64,000 nt of DNA from an uncultured Alphaproteobacteria bacterium. Its GTDB lineage: Bacteria; Pseudomonadota; Alphaproteobacteria; GCA-2731375. This document shows positions 28,174 to 36,740 of the stretch, in pieces. How positions within the stretch are numbered: position 1 is the first letter of the stretch; the number at the start of each line of letters is the position of its first letter. The DNA lies in NCBI GenBank assembly GCA_951812805.1, contig CATOSZ010000018.1:22836-86835 (forward strand). Direction: 5' to 3'. Below the pieces are notes generated by a model, which was not told the origin of the DNA, ran no database searches, and saw only the letters and a program-made list of their open reading frames with translations. The position numbers were made by a program, and so were the translations under genes.

Positions 28174-28979
28174 GCGACCTGCCGCTGCCCCCCGGGGCCG
28201 AGCCCGACGGGGCGGTCTTCGAGACCGCGACCAGCTGGCTGCGCCCGGTGCTCTGGCGTGGCCAGCCGGCCATGGTCAAGCGCCTGAAACCCCATTCCGA
28301 CGAGGCCGCCGGCGCCGCCTTCCTCGCTCATTGGCGCGGCGAGGGCGCGGTCCACCTTTACTGGTCCCGGGGCGATGCCCTGATCATGGAACGGGCGACG
28401 GGCACCGCCTCGCTCCGCGCGATGGCGCTCTCCGGCGGGGACGACGGCGCCGCCGATATCCTGGCCGCGACTGTTCGGCGGCTGCACGGGGCGGCCGGCG
28501 TGGTGCCAGCGGCGGCGGAGCCCCTGGCGGTGCGCTTCCGGGCCTTGTTCGAGCGGGCGGACGACCATCCCGCGCTCGCCACCGGCGCGGCCGTCGCCGA
28601 GGCTCTGCTGGCCGTGCCCGAGGGGCCGCAGGTCGCCTTGCACGGGGATTTGCACCACGACAATCTGCTCGACGGCGGCGCCCGGGGCTGGTTGGCGATC
28701 GATCCCAAGGGCGTGGTGGGCGAGCGGGCCTACGAGGTCGCGAACCTGCTGCGCAATCCCTCACCCGAGGCGGCCCTTGTGCTGGACCCGGATCGCGCGC
28801 GCCGGCATGCCGCGCTCTATGGCCGGCGGCTCGGCCTCGATGCGGACCGTATCCTGCGCTTCGGCCATGCCCACGCCGCACTCTCGGCCGCCTGGGACCT
28901 GGAGGACGGCATCGATCCGAGCTTCAGCCTGGCCTGCGCCGGGATGCTGGACGGCCTCACCGACGTGCGGATAGGCTAG
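28170..28979 (+). CDS. Streptomycin 6-kinase-like aminoglycoside phosphotransferase
   Basis: A 269-residue kinase-fold protein from GTG 28170, coupled by a 4-nt overlap to the cyclase gene. The catalytic loop 'VALHGDLHHDNLLDG' (about 155-170) has the Asp and Asn of the APH fold, followed by 'AIDPKGVVGERAYEVANLL', the DPKG variant typical of APH(6)/StrB proteins. Chromosomal members of this family often phosphorylate unknown small molecules rather than conferring resistance. The N-terminal 'PAMVKRLKPHSDEAAGAAFL' supplies the ATP-binding lysine. Coupling to a cAMP-producing regulator suggests a shared, uncharacterised role. Confidence 0.85.
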   Translation: MSDLPLPPGAEPDGAVFETATSWLRPVLWRGQPAMVKRLKPHSDEAAGAAFLAHWRGEGAVHLYWSRGDALIMERATGTASLRAMALSGGDDGAADILAATVRRLHGAAGVVPAAAEPLAVRFRALFERADDHPALATGAAVAEALLAVPEGPQVALHGDLHHDNLLDGGARGWLAIDPKGVVGERAYEVANLLRNPSPEAALVLDPDRARRHAALYGRRLGLDADRILRFGHAHAALSAAWDLEDGIDPSFSLACAGMLDGLTDVRIG

Positions 28980-28998
28980 CCGCAAAGGAGCCCGACCC

Positions 28999-29967
28999 AT
29001 GACCGATACCCCCAAGAGCGCCGGCTGGCGCGAGCATTCGCGCTATCCCGATCCGGCGATCGAGATCCTCGACGAGCGTTTCGAGCAATACCGGATCTTC
29101 TCCGCCGCGGTGGAACGGCTGCATACCGGCTGTCGCTGGTCGGAGGGGCCCGTGTGGTTCGGCGACGGGCGCTATCTGCTGTGGTCGGACATTCCGAACA
29201 ACCGGATCTTGAAGTGGGAGGAGGAGACGGGCGCCGTCTCGGTTCATCGCAAGCCGACGGACTTTGCCAACGGCAACACGCGCGACCGCCAGGGCCGCCT
29301 GGTAACCTGCGAGCATGGCGGGCGGCGGGTGACCCGAACGGAGCACGACGGCGCCGTCACCGTGCTGATGGACCGTTTCGAGGGCAAGCGGCTGAACTCG
29401 CCGAACGACGTGGTGGTGAAGTCGGACGGCTCCATCTGGTTCACCGATCCGGTGTTCGGCATCCTCGGCAACTACGAGGGTCACAAGGCGGAGCCGGAAA
29501 TCGACCAGGGGGTCTACCGGATCGACGGTGAGAGCGGCGAGGTCTCCTGCCTGACGACCGACGTCCTGGGGCCGAACGGGCTCTGCTTCTCGCCGGACGA
29601 AAGCCTCCTTTATGTGGTCGAGTCGCGCGGTGTGCCGACGCGCAAGATCCTCGCCTACGACGTGACCGCCGACGGGCGGGACATCACCGGCAAGCGGGTC
29701 TTCATCGACGCCGGCCCCGGCGGCACGCCGGACGGCATGCGCTGCGACGTCGACGGCAACCTGTGGTGCGGCTGGGGCATGGGCACGGCGGAACTGGACG
29801 GCGTGCTGGTCTATGCGCCGGACGGGGCCAAGATCGGCCGCATCGCGCTGCCGGAACGTTGTGCCAACGTCTGCTTCGGGGGGCGAAAGCGCAACCGCCT
29901 GTTCATGGCGGCGAGCCAGTCGCTTTATGCAGTTTATGTCAACACGCAAGGCGTGGCGGGGGGTTGA
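28999..29967 (+). CDS. SMP-30/gluconolactonase-family protein
   Basis: A 322-residue six-bladed beta-propeller. The metal-site residues fall where expected: Glu in 'GCRWSEGPVWF', Asn in 'KRLNSPNDVVVKSDG', Asn in 'GPNGLCFSPDES', and Asp in 'GGTPDGMRCDVDGN'. Such enzymes open sugar lactones. No signal peptide is seen, so it is cytoplasmic. It lies 3 nt before the enolase-superfamily gene with an AAGGAG element ahead of its own ATG. A sugar-acid route (lactone opening, then dehydration) is the simplest reading of the pair. Confidence 0.9.
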   Translation: MTDTPKSAGWREHSRYPDPAIEILDERFEQYRIFSAAVERLHTGCRWSEGPVWFGDGRYLLWSDIPNNRILKWEEETGAVSVHRKPTDFANGNTRDRQGRLVTCEHGGRRVTRTEHDGAVTVLMDRFEGKRLNSPNDVVVKSDGSIWFTDPVFGILGNYEGHKAEPEIDQGVYRIDGESGEVSCLTTDVLGPNGLCFSPDESLLYVVESRGVPTRKILAYDVTADGRDITGKRVFIDAGPGGTPDGMRCDVDGNLWCGWGMGTAELDGVLVYAPDGAKIGRIALPERCANVCFGGRKRNRLFMAASQSLYAVYVNTQGVAGG

Positions 29968-29970
29968 GAG

Positions 29971-31065
29971 ATGAAGATCAGCGGTTTCGAGGCCACCACG
30001 CTCGCCATTCCCGAGGACGATCCGCTGGCGAACATGCCGGAGGAGGACGGCCGCATGCGGCCCGTCGTCATCCTGCGCCTGCGTACCGACGACGGCATCG
30101 AGGGCATCGGCATCACTTTCTACGCCGGAGCGATGACCGGCAGCCTGAGGGTCGCGGTCGAGGAACTGGCGGCCCTGACGATCGGTGAGGATCCGCTGCG
30201 CGTCGAGCGGATCGCCGCCAAGCTGATGGCCGGCACGGGCGATTCCTGCGGGCCCGGCGGCATCTTCACGCTGGCGCAATCGGCGATCGACATCGCGCTC
30301 TGGGATATCAAGGGCAAGGCGCTCGGCCAGCCGCTCTGGAAACTGCTCGGCGGCCACCGCGACCGGGTGCCGACCTACGCCTCGGGCGCGCTGCGCCGCG
30401 GCCTGAGCGACGATCAGGCGCAGACCGCGGCCCGCCGCCTGCTCGACAAGGGTTTCACCCAGATGAAGACGCAGATGGCGCTGCCGGGCAACCCCTCGAT
30501 CCGGGACGAGGTCCGCCGCGTCGCCTGCATCCGCGAGGCGATCGGCCCCGACATCCAGCTGATGTGCGACATCAACCAGCGCTGGCGGCCGGAACAGGCG
30601 ATCGATATCGGCCGCCGGGTCGAGGAGGTCGGCCTGTTCTGGCTGGAGGACGTGACCCGGGCGGACGACTACCAGGGCCTCGCCCGGGTGACGGCCGCGC
30701 TGTCGACGCCGATCGCGGGCGGCGAGTATCTCTGGGGCATCGAGCCGTTCCGCCAGATGATCGAGGCGCAGAGCGTCGACATTCCGATGATCGACATCGT
30801 GCGCGCCGGCGGCGTCACCCCCTGGATGAAGATCGCCGGCATGGCGGAAGCCTTCAACCTGCCGGTGGTCAGCCACGTGATGCCGGAGATTCTGGTCCAT
30901 CTCATCGCCGCCTGCCCGAACGGCCTGACCGTCGAATACATGCCCTGGATGTTGAAACTCTACGAAGAGACGCCCACGATCGAAAACGGCGAGATGATCC
31001 TGCCCACCACCCCGGGCCTCGGCCTGAAATTCGACGAAGCCGCCATCGCCGCCTTCACCGTTTAG
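29971..31065 (+). CDS. Enolase-superfamily enzyme (mandelate racemase/muconate lactonizing type)
   Basis: A 364-residue barrel enzyme. Metal ligands are seen as Asp in 'LMCDINQRW', Glu in 'FWLEDVTR' and Glu in 'PIAGGEYLWG'. The His/Asp dyad of the mandelate-racemase subgroup is in 'VVSHVMPE' and 'MIDIVRAGG', and 'TVEYMPW' supplies the late Glu. The usual KxK motif is here KTQ ('FTQMKTQMALPG'), so the second base is glutamine. That suggests a His-driven dehydratase or a racemase with altered stereochemistry. It directly follows the gluconolactonase gene. Substrate is probably a sugar acid; exact reaction is unknown. Confidence 0.88.
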   Translation: MKISGFEATTLAIPEDDPLANMPEEDGRMRPVVILRLRTDDGIEGIGITFYAGAMTGSLRVAVEELAALTIGEDPLRVERIAAKLMAGTGDSCGPGGIFTLAQSAIDIALWDIKGKALGQPLWKLLGGHRDRVPTYASGALRRGLSDDQAQTAARRLLDKGFTQMKTQMALPGNPSIRDEVRRVACIREAIGPDIQLMCDINQRWRPEQAIDIGRRVEEVGLFWLEDVTRADDYQGLARVTAALSTPIAGGEYLWGIEPFRQMIEAQSVDIPMIDIVRAGGVTPWMKIAGMAEAFNLPVVSHVMPEILVHLIAACPNGLTVEYMPWMLKLYEETPTIENGEMILPTTPGLGLKFDEAAIAAFTV

Positions 31066-31108
31066 TCGCGCCGGCCCTGAACGACGCCGGCCCCCGCGAC
31101 GCCACAGG

Positions 31109-31170
31109 CCTCAATAGGGGTCAGGACTTGAATGTTGAATTCAACATTCAAGTCCTGACCCCTATTGAGG
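31109..31170. repeat. 62-bp perfect palindrome
   Basis: Two 31-nt arms are perfect reverse complements around the central GAATTC (31137-31142). The left arm starts CCTCAATAGGGGTCAGGACT and the right arm ends at 31170. It lies 44 bp after the enolase-superfamily stop and 105 bp before the DUF1684 gene. The core GGGGTCAGGACTTGAAT resembles palindromic units dispersed in many proteobacterial genomes and associated with REP-type tyrosine transposases (RAYT); that link is from memory, not search. No transposase is nearby. It could also act as a bidirectional transcription barrier, though there is no T-run. Confidence 0.9.
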
Positions 31171-31275
31171 TGATCGACGGTCCTGTCGGTGGCCGGTCGT
31201 CGGGGTGGATGGAACGGGTGGGGTGTGCGGGCTAAGGTCCGCGCTCGGTCGGTTGCGACGAGGAGCGGGTGCGCC

Positions 31276-31911
31276 ATGGTGTTGTCGAGTGAGGCGTGCT
31301 CCGCGCCGTTGCAGGTCGCGGACTGGCGCCGGCGCATGGGGCTGCTCTATCAACGGGTTCGCGAGGCGAGCGATCCGGTCGCGGGCTGGACGTTGTGGCG
31401 CCAAGGGCGCGACCGGCTGTTCGCGGAACATCCCCAATCCCCGCTCGCCGCCGCGGCGCGTCCGGCGTTCGCGGGCGTCGACTATTTTCCCTATGACCCT
31501 CAGGCCCGCTTCGAAGTCGCGCTCGAACCCGTCGACGGCGAGACGGAAAGCTGGGATATCGGTGCCGACGGTGTGCTGCGGCCCCGCGCCATCGCCCGCA
31601 CCCGGGGCCTCGAAGACCGGTACGGCGGCGAGCTGACGCTCTTTTGGCTGGCGACCTATGGCGGCGGATTGTTCCTGCCCTTCGCGGACGCGACATCGGG
31701 CGTCGAGACCTTCGGCGGCGGGCGCTATGCGTTGGACACGATCAAGAGCGCCGACCTCGGCATGGCGGGGCAGCGCCTGATCGTCGACTTCAATTTCGCC
31801 TGCTATCCCTCCTGCGCCCACGACGCCGCCTGGAGCTGCCCCCTCGCGCCGCCGGAGAACCGTCTGCCGAACCGGGTCGTCGCCGGCGAACGCGGTGGCG
31901 TCACCCGGTGA
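31276..31911 (+). CDS. DUF1684 family protein
   Basis: A 211-residue protein of the DUF1684 family. The diagnostic stretches are 'FAEHPQSPLAAAARPAFAG', 'VDYFPYDPQARF', 'GGGRYALDTIKSADLG', 'LIVDFNFACYPSCAHDAAW' and 'CPLAPPENRLPNRVVAGER'. The Asn-Pro-Ser-Cys type motif near the end and the C-terminal proline-rich CPLAPPEN are conserved in the family, whose function is unknown. The frame is open upstream to 31189, but ATG 31276 is preferred. Its last 11 bases overlap the convergent LLM gene. Confidence 0.85.
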   Translation: MVLSSEACSAPLQVADWRRRMGLLYQRVREASDPVAGWTLWRQGRDRLFAEHPQSPLAAAARPAFAGVDYFPYDPQARFEVALEPVDGETESWDIGADGVLRPRAIARTRGLEDRYGGELTLFWLATYGGGLFLPFADATSGVETFGGGRYALDTIKSADLGMAGQRLIVDFNFACYPSCAHDAAWSCPLAPPENRLPNRVVAGERGGVTR

Positions 31912-33226
31912 AGTGCCGGTTTGCCGGGCGGGGGAGGCCGAGGTTCTCGCGCAAGGTCTTGCCCTCGTAGGCGGTGCGGAACAGGCCGCGGCGCTGCAGC
32001 GCCGGCACCACCCGATCCACCATGTCGTCGAGCCCGGCCGGCAGATAGGGGAACATGACGTTGAAGCCGTCCGAGCCCTCGGTCATCAGCCATTCCTCCA
32101 TCGCGTCGGCGATGCTTTCGGGCGTGCCGACGAAGGCGAGGCCGGAATAGCCGCCGAGGCGCTGCGCCAGCTCGCGCACCGTCAGGTTTTCGCGCCGGGC
32201 GAGGGCGATCGCGCGGTCCCGCCCACTCTTGGAGGCGTTGCTTTCCGGCACCTCGGGCAACGGCGCGTCGGGATCGAAGACCGAGGCGTCGTGGCCGAGC
32301 GCGATGGACAGCGAGGCGATGGCGCTGTCGTAATGCACCAGGCTGTCGAGCAGGGCCCGCTTCTCGCGGGCCTGCTGAACCGTATCGGCGACGACGACGA
32401 GGGCACCGGGGAGGATTTTCAGGTGATCGGGGTCGCGGCCGAGCGCCGCCATGCGCGTCTTGATGTCGGCGTAGAAACGTTGCCCCTCGGCCAGCGTCGC
32501 GTGCGAGCAGAAGATCATCTCCGCCGTTTCCGCCGCCAGCTGGCGTCCGGCCTCCGAGGCGCCGGCCTGTACGATCACCGGCCAACCCTGCACCGGGCGG
32601 GCGATGTTCAACGGGCCGCGCACGGAGAAGAACTCGCCCTCGTGGTCGAGCCGGCGCAGGCGGTCGGGATCGAAAAAGACGCCGCTTTTCGCATCGTGCA
32701 GGAAGGCGTCGTCGGCCCAGCTGTCCCACAGGCCGGTGACGACGTCGAAATACTCCCGCGCCCGGCGATAGCGCTCGCCGTGCTCCATCTGCCCGGACTG
32801 GCCGAAGTTGAGGGCGGCGTCGGGGTTGGAGGTCGTGACCAGGTTCCAGGCCGCCCGCCCGCCGCTGATGTGGTCGAGGGAGGCGAAGCGCCGGGCCACT
32901 GTGTAGGGCGGTTCGAACGTGGTCGAGGCGGTGGCGATCAGGCCCAGGTGCTCCGTCACCATCGCCAACGCCGGCAGCAGGGTCAGCGGATCGAAGGAGG
33001 TTACCGTCGCGCTCCGCTTCAGCGCTTCCATCGGCATGTTGAGGACGGCCAGATGATCGGCCATGAAGAAGGCGTCGAACAGGCCGCGCTCCAGGGTTTG
33101 GGCGAAGCGGGTGATGTGGGCGAGGTCGAAATTGGCCTCCGGCGTGCCGCCCGGATAGCGCCAGGCCGCCGTGTGGATCGAGACCGGGCGCATGAAGGCG
33201 CCGAGCTTCAGCTGGGAACCGGCCAT
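31901..33226 (-). CDS. LLM-class flavin-dependent monooxygenase (NtaA/SnaA/DszA type)
   Basis: A 441-residue bacterial-luciferase-like enzyme using reduced FMN. Typical stretches: 'KLGAFMRPVSIHTAAWRYPG', 'FDAFFMADH', 'EPPYTVARRFASLDHISGGR', of which the last is a family signature, 'WNLVTTSNPDAALNFG', and 'WPVIVQAGASEAGRQLAAE'. Relatives attack nitrilotriacetate, pristinamycin precursors or organosulfur compounds. A separate flavin reductase is required and is not seen here. An SDR gene lies upstream on the same strand 29 bp away, a likely operon. Confidence 0.9.
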   Translation of the reverse strand: MAGSQLKLGAFMRPVSIHTAAWRYPGGTPEANFDLAHITRFAQTLERGLFDAFFMADHLAVLNMPMEALKRSATVTSFDPLTLLPALAMVTEHLGLIATASTTFEPPYTVARRFASLDHISGGRAAWNLVTTSNPDAALNFGQSGQMEHGERYRRAREYFDVVTGLWDSWADDAFLHDAKSGVFFDPDRLRRLDHEGEFFSVRGPLNIARPVQGWPVIVQAGASEAGRQLAAETAEMIFCSHATLAEGQRFYADIKTRMAALGRDPDHLKILPGALVVVADTVQQAREKRALLDSLVHYDSAIASLSIALGHDASVFDPDAPLPEVPESNASKSGRDRAIALARRENLTVRELAQRLGGYSGLAFVGTPESIADAMEEWLMTEGSDGFNVMFPYLPAGLDDMVDRVVPALQRRGLFRTAYEGKTLRENLGLPRPANRHFTG

Positions 33227-33255
33227 TGCCGCGCCCTCCCTCTATACGTCCCGCC

Positions 33256-34017
33256 CTAGATCGCGGTCTGGCCGCCGTCGACATAGACGCAGGTGCCGGT
33301 CATGTAGGAGGCTTCGTCGGAGGCCAGGAACAGCACGACATTCGCCACCTCGACCGGCTCCGCCGGCCGGTTCAGCATGGTGTCGGCGCCGAAGCTCTCC
33401 CGGTATTCCGCGTCGCTCTGGCCGAGTTCGCGGGCCCGGCCCTTGTGATGGTCGGTCCAGATCGGCCCGGGGCCGACCGCCATGACGCGGATCCCTTCCG
33501 CCGCATGGTCGCGCGCGGTCGAGCGGGTCAGGCCCTGGATCGCGGCCTTGGTGGTGTCGTACATCACCGTGCGCGGCCCGGCGAGGAGGGAGCGGATCGA
33601 GGCGATATTGACGATGACCCCGCCGCCCTGCGCCGCCATCAACCCAATCGCCGCCTTGGAACAGAAGGCGAAGCTTTTGAGATTGACGCCCAGCATGCGG
33701 TCCCAGTCCGCTTCCGAGGCCTCGGTCACGGTCAACCGATGGCGGATGCCGGCATTGTTCACCAGCACATCGAGGCGGCCGAACCGCGCCGCCGCCGCCT
33801 CGACGAAACCGCCCGCCGCCGCCGCGTCCGAGACGTCGGCCTTGTGGAACCAGGCGTCGGGCGTGGCGAGTTCCGCTTCGAAGGCGCGCCCCTTTTCCTC
33901 GTCCCAATCGCAGAAGGCGACCTTGGCGCCCTCGTCCAGAAACCGGCGCACCGTAGCGCCGCCGATGCCGCCGCCGCCGCCGGTGATCGCCGCGACCTTG
34001 CCGTCCATCCTGCCCAT
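33256..34017 (-). CDS. Short-chain dehydrogenase/reductase
   Basis: A 253-residue classical SDR. The cofactor motif is GGGGGIG in 'KVAAITGGGGGIGGATVRRF'; the first acidic residue after beta-2 ('FCDWDEEKGR') suggests NAD(H). 'LVNNAGIRHR' is present, the catalytic serine is in 'IVNIASIRSL', and YxxxK is 'MYDTTKAAIQGL'. The family C-terminus 'GTCVYVDGGQTAI' is intact. It is the first gene of a probable two-gene unit with the LLM monooxygenase. Substrate unknown. Confidence 0.92.
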   Translation of the reverse strand: MGRMDGKVAAITGGGGGIGGATVRRFLDEGAKVAFCDWDEEKGRAFEAELATPDAWFHKADVSDAAAAGGFVEAAAARFGRLDVLVNNAGIRHRLTVTEASEADWDRMLGVNLKSFAFCSKAAIGLMAAQGGGVIVNIASIRSLLAGPRTVMYDTTKAAIQGLTRSTARDHAAEGIRVMAVGPGPIWTDHHKGRARELGQSDAEYRESFGADTMLNRPAEPVEVANVVLFLASDEASYMTGTCVYVDGGQTAI

Positions 34018-34255
34018 GTTTCGTCCCTCACGTTCGCACCGAGCCAGGCCGGATCATATACCAGGAAACGGCATCGGCGCCTCCGGGTGGCAACCACGTT
34101 TCCTGTAACGACGCCTTAATACTTGGACGATTACATACCCGGGAAGGAAGACGAGCTGCGGGGCGCAACTCGTCTGGGGCTTGGAGCTTCTCCGAACAGA
34201 GGCGCTGCCAATCTCATCGTGAGAGTGCGGACCAACGCGGTCCGAAGACAGAAAC

Positions 34256-36442
34256 ATGGGACGAAAAACGATGACAGATGATACGACGATTTCGATCGAA
34301 GTCGATGCTGAAGCGACGGAGCGCCGGCCGCGCCGCCGGGGAGTCGTCTCCTTGGGCGTGCGGGGTCGCTTGATCGCCGGTTTCGCGGCTATTGCGCTGA
34401 TTCTGGTGCTGTCGATCGGCACGACGATCGTGAAAGTCGGCGGCATTGGCGAAAACGTCCAACGGATCAACGATCTGCGCGTACCGACCGCCTTCGCCAG
34501 CGGTTCCATGGTGCGCAACATCTATGCCTCGCTCGCGGCTCTCAGGGGCTGGATGCTGACCGGCAATGCCGCCTTCAAGGCGGAACGGGCCGCGGTCTGG
34601 CAAGAGATCGAAGCGACGGAAGCCCGAATGGACGGGCTGGCCGAAAGCTGGACGAACCCGAAAAACGTCGAGGTCTGGAACGGCTACAAGGCCATCCTCG
34701 CCGAATTCAAGGCGGCGCAGGCGAAGGTCGAGGGCATCGCCCACAGTCCGGACGAGCAGCCGGCCAACAAGATCCTGTTGACCGAGGCCGCGCCGAAAGC
34801 CGCGGTGCTGTTGGCGAACATCACGAAAATGATCGACGACGAGATGGGCAAGGCGCCGACGGCCGAGCGTCGCGCCCTGTTGGGGGCCATGGCGGATGTC
34901 CGGGGAAGCATGGGCGTGAGCCTGGCCAACATTCGGGCCTACCTGCTCTCGGGCAATGCCAAGTTCCGCACGGCCTTCGACAAGTCCTGGGCCAAGAATA
35001 CGCAGCGTTTCGCGGATCTCTCCGGCATGACCGCGCTCTTCTCCCCCGTACAGAGCGAGGCGTTCACGGCGTTCGCGGCGGCACGCAAGACGTTCGCCCC
35101 CTTGCCGGCGAAGATGTTCGACATTCGCGGCTCGAAGATGTGGAACATGGCGAACCACACCCTGGTGAGCGAGGCCGCGCCGCGCGCGGGCAAGCTTCTC
35201 GCGATCCTGCTCGGCGCCAAGGACGAGGCCGGCGCTCGCGCGGGCGGCATGGTCAACAATCAGCGGATGCTGCTCAGCGACGATGCCGCTACGGCCCTGG
35301 CCGATGCCGAGCTTCTGGACACGATCGTGTGGAGCCTGCTGGCGATCGGCCTGGCGGCCACGGCGATCATCGTCTTCCTGACCTCGCGCTCGATCGTCAA
35401 TCCGGTCAACGCCATGACCGGCGCGATGACGAGACTGGCAGCGGGGGATACCGCCACCGAGGTCCCGGCCCAGAACCGCACCGACGAAATCGGCCACATG
35501 GCAAAGGCGGTGCAGGTCTTCAAGGACAATGCCATCGAGGTCGAACGGCTGAAGGTCGAGAGTGAGGAGGCCGAGCGGCGTGCCGCGGAGAAACGCCGCC
35601 AGGAGATGCTCGAACTCGCCGATCGCTTCGAGGGCAGCGTCAAGGTGTTGCTGGAGCAGGTCGCCTCGGCCTCCACCGAACTGGAAGCCACGGCGGAGAG
35701 CATGACCCGGATGGCGGAGGGTGCGAACGCGCAATCCGATGCCGTGCAGGCGGCGTCCGAGCGGGCGAGCGGCAACGTGAATACCGTCGCCTCGGCCTCG
35801 GAGGAACTGTCGGCCTCGATCGCCGAGATTTCCAACCAGGTTTCGAACTCCGCCGGAATCGCCAGCGAGGCGGTCAGCTCCTCCGAGCAGGCGACGCGCG
35901 ACGTGCAGGGGCTGGTGGAGGCCAGCCGTAAGATCGGCGAGGTGGTCGACCTGATCAACGACATCGCCGGTCAGACCAACCTGCTGGCCCTGAACGCCAC
36001 GATCGAGGCGGCCCGGGCCGGCGAGGCCGGCAAGGGCTTCGCCGTGGTCGCCTCCGAAGTGAAGAACCTGGCCAGCCAGACGGCGCGGGCGACCGAGGAG
36101 ATCGCCAGCCAGATCAGCGGTATCCAGGGGGCCACCCAGGGTGCGGTGGGCGCGATCGAGGGCATCTCCAAGACGATCGGGCAGATCGACGAGATCTCCG
36201 GCATGATCGCGGCCGCGGTCGAAGAACAGGGCGCGGCGACCAGCGACATCTCGCGCAACGCCCAGGAGGCGGCGCGCGGCACCGACGAGGTTTCCTCCAA
36301 CGCGTCGGGCCTCAGCCAGGCGGCCGGCGAGACGGGAACCTCCGCGGAACAGGTGCTGGAAGCGGCCCGGGAACTCTCCGGCCAGGCCGAGACTCTGCAA
36401 GCCGAAGTCGGCCAGTTCCTGAGCGAGGTGCGCGCCGCCTGA
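34256..36442 (+). CDS. Methyl-accepting chemotaxis protein
   Basis: A 728-residue chemoreceptor. A cytoplasmic N-terminus precedes TM1 (about 35-60, 'LIAGFAAIALILVLSIGTTI'). A roughly 290-residue periplasmic all-helical region resembles bimodular HBM-type sensors. TM2 ('LLAIGLAATAIIVFLT') is near 365-380, followed by HAMP (to about 435), and the signalling tip 'DIAGQTNLLALNATIEAARA' is near residue 568. The tip is perfectly conserved, so it should couple to CheA/CheW. No C-terminal CheR-docking pentapeptide is present (ends FLSEVRAA). ATG 34271 is an alternative start. A strong terminator follows. Ligand unknown. Confidence 0.95.
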   Translation: MGRKTMTDDTTISIEVDAEATERRPRRRGVVSLGVRGRLIAGFAAIALILVLSIGTTIVKVGGIGENVQRINDLRVPTAFASGSMVRNIYASLAALRGWMLTGNAAFKAERAAVWQEIEATEARMDGLAESWTNPKNVEVWNGYKAILAEFKAAQAKVEGIAHSPDEQPANKILLTEAAPKAAVLLANITKMIDDEMGKAPTAERRALLGAMADVRGSMGVSLANIRAYLLSGNAKFRTAFDKSWAKNTQRFADLSGMTALFSPVQSEAFTAFAAARKTFAPLPAKMFDIRGSKMWNMANHTLVSEAAPRAGKLLAILLGAKDEAGARAGGMVNNQRMLLSDDAATALADAELLDTIVWSLLAIGLAATAIIVFLTSRSIVNPVNAMTGAMTRLAAGDTATEVPAQNRTDEIGHMAKAVQVFKDNAIEVERLKVESEEAERRAAEKRRQEMLELADRFEGSVKVLLEQVASASTELEATAESMTRMAEGANAQSDAVQAASERASGNVNTVASASEELSASIAEISNQVSNSAGIASEAVSSSEQATRDVQGLVEASRKIGEVVDLINDIAGQTNLLALNATIEAARAGEAGKGFAVVASEVKNLASQTARATEEIASQISGIQGATQGAVGAIEGISKTIGQIDEISGMIAAAVEEQGAATSDISRNAQEAARGTDEVSSNASGLSQAAGETGTSAEQVLEAARELSGQAETLQAEVGQFLSEVRAA

Positions 36443-36468
36443 CCACCATTCGGCATCCCGAGTCGGGA

Positions 36469-36497
36469 CGGGGAGCGTCATCGACGCTCCCCGTTTT
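36469..36497 (+). terminator. Intrinsic terminator of the chemoreceptor gene
   Basis: CGGGGAGCGTC (36469-36479) pairs with GACGCTCCCCG (36483-36493) over a 3-nt loop and is followed by TTTT (36494-36497). It is 26 nt after the stop. It separates the chemoreceptor from the ABC importer operon. Confidence 0.9.
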
Positions 36498-36740
36498 GCG
36501 TCGGGCGGGGTCGGAATCGTGGGTGAATGGCATTCACGGACAAACCAACACTGGACATTTCCGTCGAAGGAGATGAAGAATTCACCAGGTTCGGTGCGTC
36601 CGGCCGGAAATCGGAGCGAGGCTCCGGGGGAGGGGACGGGACGGGGTCCCGGGATGCACGATCCGACGACATGACGACAGAAAATACGTCGCCCGCCGAT
36701 CGCGGCACCGGCGACGGGCAACCAGAGAGGAAACAAGGCA

